Of a stretch of 47,398 bases of DNA, positions 41,466-47,398 are shown piece after piece. Source of the DNA: Chromatiales bacterium (GTDB taxonomy: Bacteria > Pseudomonadota > Gammaproteobacteria > JAGRCI01). The translations under genes and the position numbers were made by a program. Within the stretch, counting starts at the first letter, position 1, and every line of letters starts with the position of its first letter. The notes under the pieces were generated by a model. It was not told the DNA's origin. It did not search any database and worked only from the letters and a program-made list of their open reading frames with translations. The stretch is from contig JAGRGI010000034.1 in assembly GCA_020445565.1 (NCBI GenBank), positions 1 through 47,398 of the forward strand. Reading direction: 5' to 3'.

Positions 41466-42209
41466 ATGAGCAAACGAGTCGCATTGGTAACCGGTGGTAT
41501 TGGCGGGATCGGCAGCGCAATTTGCGAGGCCCTGCTCGCCCAGGGGCGCACGGTAGTCGCCAATTGTCATCCGTCCGAAGAACAGGATGCCGTCAAATGG
41601 CAGGCCGCTCACAAGGAAAAGGGCATGGACATGGAGATCTTCCCCGCCGATGTGTCCTCCTTCGAGGACGCCAGCGCCATGGTGGAAGACATCATCAAGC
41701 GTCACGGCTCCCTGGACATCATCGTCAACTGTGCCGGCATCACCCGCGACAAGACCCTGAAAAAGATGGATGTGGGCTCCTGGACGGCGGTGATTTCGGT
41801 CAACCTGAACAGTGTCTTCAACGTTACCCGCCCGGCCATCGACGGCATGCTGAACAACGGTTTCGGCCGCATTGTGAACATTTCCTCGGTCAACGGGCAG
41901 AAGGGACAGTTCGGCCAGACCAATTACTCCGCCGCCAAGGCCGGCATGCACGGTTTCACTATGGCCCTGGCGCAGGAGACGGCCCGCAAGAACGTGATGG
42001 TGAACACGGTATCCCCCGGCTACATCGAGACGGCCATGACCGCCGCGGTGCCTGAGGACATCCGCAATGCCATCATCGCCACCATCCCCGCCGCCCGCAT
42101 GGGCCAGCCGAAGGAGATCGCCGACGCGGTCGCCTTCCTGAGCTCCGATGACAACACCTATATCACCGGCGCCAATCTGCCGGTGAACGGTGGTTTGTAC
42201 ATGGGCTGA
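41466..42209 (+). CDS. phaB: Acetoacetyl-CoA reductase
   Basis: Reduces acetoacetyl-CoA to (R)-3-hydroxybutyryl-CoA with NADPH for PHB synthesis. 247-aa short-chain dehydrogenase: Rossmann motif TGGIGGIGSAI, NCAGITRD, catalytic Ser in NISSVNGQKGQFGQTNY and Tyr-x3-Lys YSAAKAG. The QKGQFGQTNYSAAKAGMHGF run is characteristic of PhaB. AGGAG lies close to the ATG. phaA and phaC are not in the window. Confidence 0.95.
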   Translation: MSKRVALVTGGIGGIGSAICEALLAQGRTVVANCHPSEEQDAVKWQAAHKEKGMDMEIFPADVSSFEDASAMVEDIIKRHGSLDIIVNCAGITRDKTLKKMDVGSWTAVISVNLNSVFNVTRPAIDGMLNNGFGRIVNISSVNGQKGQFGQTNYSAAKAGMHGFTMALAQETARKNVMVNTVSPGYIETAMTAAVPEDIRNAIIATIPAARMGQPKEIADAVAFLSSDDNTYITGANLPVNGGLYMG

Positions 42210-42216
42210 GGCACTC

Positions 42217-42247
42217 CAGGTGTACCGGGGACGCCTCGGTACACCTG
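42217..42247 (+). terminator. Hairpin after phaB
   Basis: Perfect 11-bp stem CAGGTGTACCG/CGGTACACCTG with a 9-base loop, eight bases after the phaB stop; no U-tract. Confidence 0.55.
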
Positions 42248-42342
42248 TCAAATATCGCGGCTCACGTTGAAGCCACCTGCCTGAGAATCTACGCTTTTCA
42301 TCAAGCGCGACGGTTTACCGGGGTAAATCCCGGACGACGATC

Positions 42343-42831
42343 ATGATTCTCTATCTATCCGCACTGTTGTTCAGCCTGTACGGCTTTTGGTTGCTGCTAT
42401 CGGGCTTTTGGCACGATTCCCTGCTTCTGGGCCTCGGCGGCGTCTCCGTACTGCTGGTAGCAGTGCTCGCGGCACGCATCGAGCGGCGCGACCCGGAACA
42501 CCACTACCTGTCCCTGCTGGTGCAATTGGGGGCCTACTGGTTCTGGCTGCTTCGCAAGATCCTGGTGGCCAACCGGGATGTGGTCCTGGCCATCTGGCGC
42601 CCGCAGCGGTATCCGATCTCCCCTACCGAAATTCGCCTTGCCTCCAGCCAGAGAACACCGACCGGCCGTACTATCTTCGCCAATTCCATCACCCTCACGC
42701 CCGGCACGGTCGCCATGGAAGTGGACGATGAGGGTATTGTCGTGCACGCCCTGCAAACGCAAGCCGCCCAGGATCTGGCCCGTGGGGAGATGGATCGGCG
42801 CGTGAGCCGCCTGGAGCGCAGCGCGAAATGA
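42343..42831 (+). CDS. mrpE: Mrp antiporter subunit MrpE/MnhE
   Basis: 162 aa; two or three N-terminal helices and a cytoplasmic tail typical of MnhE (RTPTGRTIFANSITLTPGT). Part of the multisubunit Na+/H+ (or K+/H+) antiporter. First gene of the operon, overlapping mrpF by four bases. Confidence 0.9.
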   Translation: MILYLSALLFSLYGFWLLLSGFWHDSLLLGLGGVSVLLVAVLAARIERRDPEHHYLSLLVQLGAYWFWLLRKILVANRDVVLAIWRPQRYPISPTEIRLASSQRTPTGRTIFANSITLTPGTVAMEVDDEGIVVHALQTQAAQDLARGEMDRRVSRLERSAK

Positions 42832-43103
42832 TTTTTGCCGCAACCGCAATCGCTATCCTGGTGGTGATGGGGCTGGCGCTGATTCGCGCCTTTGTGGGAC
42901 CGACGGTCTATGACCGGGTGTTGGCGATGAATATGTTCGGCACCAAGACGGTGTTGTTCATTGCGGTGTTCGGTTTTCTCAGTGGCAGGCCGGATTTCAT
43001 GGACATCGCCCTGGTTTACGCCCTCATCAACTTCGTCGGCGTCATCGCAGTGCTGAAATACGCCCAGCGGGTCGGTGCCGGTGAGTGCGCGGAGGACGGA
43101 TGA
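42828..43103 (+). CDS. mrpF: Mrp antiporter subunit MrpF/MnhF
   Basis: 91 aa, three membrane helices, with the MnhF pattern ALIRAFVGPTVYDRVLAMN and the YALINFVGVIAVLKY end. Overlaps both neighbours by four bases (ATGA). Confidence 0.9.
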   Translation: MIFAATAIAILVVMGLALIRAFVGPTVYDRVLAMNMFGTKTVLFIAVFGFLSGRPDFMDIALVYALINFVGVIAVLKYAQRVGAGECAEDG

Positions 43104-43429
43104 TCATCCTGGAGATACTTTCCTGGCTGTTGCTGCTGTTCGGCGCCTTTCTGGGTATCAGCGGCGCGGTGGGCATATTGCGCTTTCCGGACTTCTACAC
43201 CCGCATCCACGCCGCCGGGGTCACCGACACCCTTTGCGCGGGCGCCATTCTCTGTGGCCTGATGTTGCAGGCGGGGCTCAGTCTGGTCAGCGTCAAACTG
43301 GCCTTCATCCTGTTGTTTCTGTGGTTCACCAGCCCCACCGCAAGCCATGCGTTGGCAAGCGCCGCACGCCATGCGGGCCTGAAACCGCATTTGGCGCCAA
43401 GTCGGGAGGATTCGCCATCGACACCTTGA
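43100..43429 (+). CDS. mrpG: Mrp antiporter subunit MrpG/MnhG
   Basis: 109 aa, three helices; FLGISGAVGILRFPDFYTRIHAAGVTDTL is diagnostic for MnhG. GGAGG lies five bases before the ATG. Its C-terminal tail (from about 87) is more polar than usual. Confidence 0.92.
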   Translation: MIILEILSWLLLLFGAFLGISGAVGILRFPDFYTRIHAAGVTDTLCAGAILCGLMLQAGLSLVSVKLAFILLFLWFTSPTASHALASAARHAGLKPHLAPSREDSPSTP

Positions 43430-43971
43430 TCGATATCGTCCTGCTGACCTTTCTGGCGGCCACTGCCATCGCGGTGGTGCGCCACCGCAATCTGTTCGCG
43501 GTGGTGATGCTGGCAGGCATCTACAGCTTGCTCAGCGCCGGCCTGTTCGTGACGCTGGACGCAGTCGACGTGGCCTTTACCGAGGCCGCTGTCGGCGCCG
43601 GCATTTCCACGGTCTTGTTCCTGGCCACGCTGGCCCTTACCGGCCCCCGTGAGGCGGTACCCGTGCGCAAGCCCTATCTTCCCATGGTAGTGGTAAGCAT
43701 CACCGGTGCCGCACTGATCTGGGGTACTTTGGACATGCCACGCTTTGCCGACCCACAGGCACCGATCCACCAGCATGTGGCACCACGCTATATCGAGACC
43801 TCGCCCACGGAGATCGGCATCCCCAACATGGTTACCTCGGTACTGGCCAGTTACAGAGGTTACGACACGTTTGGGGAGGTTACTGTCATATTCACCGCCG
43901 GCGTCGGCGTATTGGCCCTGCTCGGCATTCGCAGGAAGCGCTCAAGCAAAGATGCGGCGGAGAAAGAATGA
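43426..43971 (+). CDS. MrpA C-terminal-like subunit (DUF4040 plus MrpA tail)
   Basis: About 181 aa, five or six helices. Residues 1-75 are the DUF4040 domain (LAGIYSLLSAGLF, DVAFTEAAVGAGISTVLFLATL); the end (NMVTSVLASYRGYDTFGEVTVIFTAGVGVLALL) matches the MrpA tail. It is therefore the C-terminal piece of MrpA as a separate subunit, equivalent to fused MbhD and MbhE of membrane-bound hydrogenase. Start is odd: TTG 43426 overlaps the mrpG stop, but an ATC codon at 43417 has the better ribosome site (GGAGG, seven bases away). Confidence 0.82.
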   Translation: MIDIVLLTFLAATAIAVVRHRNLFAVVMLAGIYSLLSAGLFVTLDAVDVAFTEAAVGAGISTVLFLATLALTGPREAVPVRKPYLPMVVVSITGAALIWGTLDMPRFADPQAPIHQHVAPRYIETSPTEIGIPNMVTSVLASYRGYDTFGEVTVIFTAGVGVLALLGIRRKRSSKDAAEKE

Positions 43972-44411
43972 GGCAAACGCATTCGGACAAGGACTATCAG
44001 GTTCTGCAGGTCGTCGCCAAACTGCTGGTTCCCTACATCCTGCTGTTCGCCCTGTACGTGCAGTTTCACGGCGATTTCGGTCCAGGGGGCGGATTTCAGG
44101 CCGGTGTGATTTTCGCCGCTGGCGTCATCCTTTACGCCATGGCCTTCGGATTGGACAAGGCCATGTCCCTGCTTTCTCCTCAGGTTCTGAGGCCCCTTGC
44201 GGCATTGGGCGTGTTGATCTACGGCGGCACCGGCGTGGCGGGCATGTTTCTGGGCGGCCATTTCCTGGACTATTACGTGCTTGCAACTCCGCCCACGGCG
44301 GGGCAGCACTTGGGGATCTTTCTGGTCGAGTTGGGTGTGGGCCTGACGGTGACCTGCGTCATGTTGCTGATCTTCTTCGCCTTTGCCCAGCGCGCCGAGC
44401 AAGCGCCATGA
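43968..44411 (+). CDS. mrpB: Mrp antiporter subunit MrpB/MnhB
   Basis: 147 aa, four helices. VQFHGDFGPGGGFQAGVIFAAGVILYAMAFG is the MnhB signature. Overlaps the preceding gene and mrpC by four bases each. Confidence 0.9.
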   Translation: MRQTHSDKDYQVLQVVAKLLVPYILLFALYVQFHGDFGPGGGFQAGVIFAAGVILYAMAFGLDKAMSLLSPQVLRPLAALGVLIYGGTGVAGMFLGGHFLDYYVLATPPTAGQHLGIFLVELGVGLTVTCVMLLIFFAFAQRAEQAP

Positions 44412-44761
44412 ACTGGGTGGGTCTGTACAACTATTGGATCGTCATCTTTCTGATGATGACCGGGTTCTACATCGTCGTCTCCCAGGGCAACCTGGTGAAG
44501 AAGCTGGTGGGCCTCAATCTGTTCCAGACCTCGGTGTTCATTCAATACATCTCCATGGGTAAGATGCCCGGCGGCACCGCGCCCATCGAGAGTTCGGCGC
44601 CAGCGGTCTACTCCAACCCCCTCCCGCACGTGCTGATCCTCACGGCCATCGTCGTCGGCGTGGCAACAACGGCCCTGGGGCTGGCCCTGGCAGTGCGCAT
44701 CAAGCAGGCCTACGGCACGGTGGAGGAAGACCGTATCCGCGAAGAGGATCGCAACGTTTGA
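44408..44761 (+). CDS. mrpC: Mrp antiporter subunit MrpC/MnhC
   Basis: 117 aa, NuoK-like three-helix protein with GFYIVVSQGNLVKKLVGLNLFQTSVFIQYISMG and DPLPHVLILTAIVVG-like NPLPHVLILTAIVVG. ATGA overlap with mrpB; the end overlaps the TTG start of mrpD. Confidence 0.92.
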   Translation: MNWVGLYNYWIVIFLMMTGFYIVVSQGNLVKKLVGLNLFQTSVFIQYISMGKMPGGTAPIESSAPAVYSNPLPHVLILTAIVVGVATTALGLALAVRIKQAYGTVEEDRIREEDRNV

Positions 44762-46239
44762 TTGCGGCCAATCTCCCCGCCTTGCAGGTGGTGCTGCCCC
44801 TGCTCAGCGCCCCGCTTTGCGTCTTGCTGGGCCGAGGTCGGGCCGCCTGGTTACTCGCCACCGTCGTCAGTTGGTTGGCCCTGGCTATCGCCGCAGCCTT
44901 GCTGCGCCAAGTGCTGGCGCAAGGCGCGGTTCACTATGCCTTCGGCGACTGGGCCGCTCCCTGGGGCATCGAATACGTGGTGGACGGGACCGCGGCCTTT
45001 GTGCTGCTCATCGTTGCAGGCATCGCCGCCACCGTGTTCCCCTACTCGTTGCTCAGTGTGGAGAAGGAGGTTGACCCGGAGCGTCAGGCATTGTTCTACG
45101 CCGCGATGCTGCTGTGTCTGGCCGGTTTGCTGGGGATCGTCATCACCGGCGACGCCTTCAACCTGTTCGTGCTGTTGGAGATTTCGGCTCTGTCCACCTA
45201 TACCCTGGTGAGCTTGGGCCAGGATCGCCGCGCCCTGACAGCCGCCTATCAATATCTGATCCTGGGCACGATAGGCGCCACCTTCATACTGATTGGCGTC
45301 GGATTGCTGTACATGCTGACCGGCACCCTCAATATGGCCGATCTGGCAGAACGCATCGAGGGCCTGCATCAGTCCCGCACCCTGCAAACGGCCTTCGCCT
45401 TTCTGGTGGTGGGAATCGGCCTGAAACTGGCCCTTTTTCCCATGCACTTGTGGTTGCCGAACGCCTATACCTACGCGCCCTCTGCGGTAAGCGCCCTGTT
45501 GTCCGCCACGGCAACGAAGGTGGCCGTGTATGTGCTGTTGCGCTTCCTGTTCACGATCTTCGGCACCTGGTTCTCCTTCTCGGACATGAACGTGGACTGG
45601 ATCCTCATCCCCCTGGCCCTGGTGGCGACGTTCAGCATGTCCCTGGTGGCGATATTTCAGAATAACGTCAAGCGCATGCTCGCCTATTCCTCGGTGGCCC
45701 AGGTGGCCTACATGACCCTGGGGATCGGCATCGTCACAGTCACCGGCCTGACCGCCGCCCTGCTGCACCTGTTCAATCACGCCTTGATCAAGGGCGCCCT
45801 GTTCCTGGCCCTCGGGGCGGTATTCTATCGTATCGGCAGCGTGCAGCTGGACCGCATGCAGGGCATCGCGCGGGAGATGCCCTGGACCATGGCGGCCTTC
45901 GTGCTGGCGGCCCTCAGCCTGATCGGTGTGCCCATGACGGTGGGCTTCGTCTCCAAGTGGTATCTGATTCTCGCTGCACTCGAAAAGGGCTGGTGGCTGG
46001 TGGTGGTGCTGATACTGATCACCTCGCTGATGGCCGTGGTGTATCTGTGGCGGGTGATAGAGGCCGCCTATTTTCGTCCCAGACCCGCTGACCGAGAGGC
46101 CGTGTCAGAGGCCCCCTGGGGCCTGCTGCTGCCGACTTGGGTGCTGGCACTGGCCAACCTCTACCTGGGAATCGATACCGACCTAAGCGTCGGCGTGGCC
46201 GGCGAGGCAGCGCAAAGACTCATGGGGCTGGGACCATGA
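44758..46239 (+). CDS. mrpD: Mrp antiporter subunit MrpD (NuoN/NuoM-like)
   Basis: 493 aa, about 14 helices; ion-translocating subunit. Key residues visible: Glu in NLFVLLEISALSTYTLV, Lys in GIGLKLALFPMHLWLPNAYTYAPS, and Lys in HALIKGALFLALG; the FQNNVKRMLAYSSVAQVAY loop is typical. TTG start overlapping the mrpC stop (TTGA). Confidence 0.9.
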   Translation: MIAANLPALQVVLPLLSAPLCVLLGRGRAAWLLATVVSWLALAIAAALLRQVLAQGAVHYAFGDWAAPWGIEYVVDGTAAFVLLIVAGIAATVFPYSLLSVEKEVDPERQALFYAAMLLCLAGLLGIVITGDAFNLFVLLEISALSTYTLVSLGQDRRALTAAYQYLILGTIGATFILIGVGLLYMLTGTLNMADLAERIEGLHQSRTLQTAFAFLVVGIGLKLALFPMHLWLPNAYTYAPSAVSALLSATATKVAVYVLLRFLFTIFGTWFSFSDMNVDWILIPLALVATFSMSLVAIFQNNVKRMLAYSSVAQVAYMTLGIGIVTVTGLTAALLHLFNHALIKGALFLALGAVFYRIGSVQLDRMQGIAREMPWTMAAFVLAALSLIGVPMTVGFVSKWYLILAALEKGWWLVVVLILITSLMAVVYLWRVIEAAYFRPRPADREAVSEAPWGLLLPTWVLALANLYLGIDTDLSVGVAGEAAQRLMGLGP

Positions 46240-47398
46240 ACGGCGCGGAAACCGCCCTGCTGCTGAGCCTGGCGCTGCCGGGTCTGGGCGCTGTCGGTAT
46301 CGCCCTGTGCGCCAGCCGCCCCAATCTGCGCGAGGGAATAACCCTTGGTGCAGCCCTGCTGCTGTTCCTGAATGTGGCGACACTGCTGTCGCCGGTGTTG
46401 GCAGGGGCGAGACCATCCGCGGTAGTGCTCGAATGGCTGCCCGGTCTCACCCTGGCCCTGAAGGCCGAACCCCTGGGGATGATCTTCGCCCTGGTGGCCT
46501 CCCTGCTCTGGCCCATCAACTCCCTGTATTCGATCGGCTACGTGCGAGCCAACCGGGAGGAACATCAGACCCGCTACTATGTCTGCTTCGCCATTGCCCT
46601 GATGGCGGCCATGGGCATCGCCTTTGCCGCCAATCTGTTCACCCTGTTCGTGTTCTACGAGCTGCTGACCCTGTCCACCTACCCGTTGGTGACTCACAAG
46701 GGCACCTCGGAAGCGGTGCGCGCCGGGCGAGTGTACCTGGGCATTCTGATCGGCACCTCCATCGGCCTGCTGTTGCCGGCGATCCTCTGGACCTACGTAC
46801 TCGCCGACAACCTGGATTTCATGCCCGGCGGCCTGCTCGCAGGCAAGGTTCAGGGGCCGGAACTGACATTATTGCTGGGCCTGTACATGCTCGGCATCGG
46901 CAAGGCCGCACTGATGCCGTTGCACCGCTGGCTGCCCGCCGCCATGGTGGCCCCCACCCCGGTCAGCGCCCTGCTGCACGCCGTGGCAGTCGTAAAGGCG
47001 GGGGTGTTTTCGATCATCAAGGTGCTGGTGTACGTATTTGGGGAGGACCTTCTGCGCCAGACACCCGCCAGCGACTGGCTGCTGTATCTGGCCGGTTTCA
47101 CCATCATCGTCGCCTCGCTGATCGCCCTGCGCCAGAACAACCTCAAGCGGCGGCTGGCCTATTCCACCATCAGCCAGTTGTCCTACGTGATACTGGGCGC
47201 GGCGATACTCGCCCCCCTGTCGACACTGGGTGCCGCGTTGCATGTGGCGGCCCACGCCTTCGGCAAGATCACCCTGTTCTTCGCCGCCGGCTCCATCTAC
47301 ACCGCCGCCCACAAGACCGACATCAGCGATTTGAACGGTATCGGCCGGCGCATGCCCTGGACCATGGGCGCCTTCGCCGTCGGCACCCTTTCCATGAT
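46236..47398 (+). CDS. Second NuoM/MrpD-like subunit, 3' part outside the window
   Basis: Open to the window end (387 codons seen). NuoM/MrpD-like: Glu in LFVFYELLTLSTYPLVT, Lys in GKAALMPLHRWLPAAMVAPTPVSALLHAVAVVKAG, then RQNNLKRRLAYSTISQLSYV and HAFGKITLFFAAG. ATG overlaps the mrpD stop by four bases. A second ion-pumping subunit in the same operon; it may take the place of the N-terminal, NuoL-like part of MrpA. Confidence 0.88.
   Translation, partial: MNGAETALLLSLALPGLGAVGIALCASRPNLREGITLGAALLLFLNVATLLSPVLAGARPSAVVLEWLPGLTLALKAEPLGMIFALVASLLWPINSLYSIGYVRANREEHQTRYYVCFAIALMAAMGIAFAANLFTLFVFYELLTLSTYPLVTHKGTSEAVRAGRVYLGILIGTSIGLLLPAILWTYVLADNLDFMPGGLLAGKVQGPELTLLLGLYMLGIGKAALMPLHRWLPAAMVAPTPVSALLHAVAVVKAGVFSIIKVLVYVFGEDLLRQTPASDWLLYLAGFTIIVASLIALRQNNLKRRLAYSTISQLSYVILGAAILAPLSTLGAALHVAAHAFGKITLFFAAGSIYTAAHKTDISDLNGIGRRMPWTMGAFAVGTLSM

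Noticed and set aside
42209..42343. Sodium riboswitch ahead of the Mrp operon
   Set aside because: A small CCGGG/CCCGG hairpin is present but no conserved riboswitch core was recognised.

Overview
The window is about 47 kb of GC-rich gammaproteobacterial chromosome. Gene content points to a free-living, probably marine, halophilic or haloalkaliphilic, chemolithotroph-like bacterium: a monomeric NADP-isocitrate dehydrogenase, an FNR-family regulator, polyhydroxyalkanoate (PHA) genes, an Mrp-type cation/proton antiporter operon, a dedicated-sortase-type two-component system and a sigma-54-driven flagellin. The taxonomic guess is inference from gene content; the window holds no 16S rRNA and no tRNA that I could find.

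Layout. 1-3.2 kb: end of icd, an FNR-like regulator with an incomplete cysteine set, a c-type cytochrome lipoprotein behind an FNR-like box, and a lipoprotein esterase. 3.2-4.6 kb: a sigma-54 promoter followed by a short non-coding transcript with a strong terminator (a candidate small RNA), then an HDOD signalling protein. 4.6-5.8 kb (minus strand): a DUF1059 protein, nudF, and two overlapping tiny ORFs. 6-10.5 kb: response regulator and histidine kinase of the PdsR/PdsS type, and an RNB exoribonuclease. 10.5-23.9 kb: a compact glycan cluster (GT4, CapK-like ligase, carbamoyltransferase, SxtJ and DUF5989 membrane proteins, SGNH hydrolase, three GT2 enzymes, NodB deacetylase, sulfotransferase, and a sulfatase-fold protein with Thr in place of the catalytic Cys). 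24-26.1 kb: flagellin and a YfdX protein, each behind its own sigma-54 promoter. 26.1-29.5 kb (minus strand): hinT, recR, ebfC, dnaX and the SRP RNA gene. 29.7-37 kb (minus strand): a MoxR-DUF58-DUF4381-BatA-BatB/C-BatD operon, probably sigma-54 dependent. 37-40.8 kb: a gene-poor patch with small unrecognised genes, a TIR-like remnant, a DsrE-like secreted protein, a helix-hairpin-helix protein and a decayed group II intron. 40.9-42.2 kb: phasin and phaB with palindromic operators. 42.3 kb to the end: Mrp operon E-F-G-A(C-terminal)-B-C-D-D, cut by the window edge.

The most unusual signal is regulatory. Three separate sigma-54 promoters (an orphan small RNA, flagellin, yfdX) each carry the same 11-mer ACAAATAGTTA close upstream of the -24/-12 element, suggesting a small co-regulated sigma-54 regulon linking motility, a periplasmic YfdX protein and a small RNA. 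Other points worth attention are the Thr-type sulfatase-fold protein next to a sulfotransferase, the two coupled micro-ORFs upstream of nudF, an upstream ORF/hairpin arrangement at 37.36 kb, and a sortase-type two-component system with no sortase nearby.
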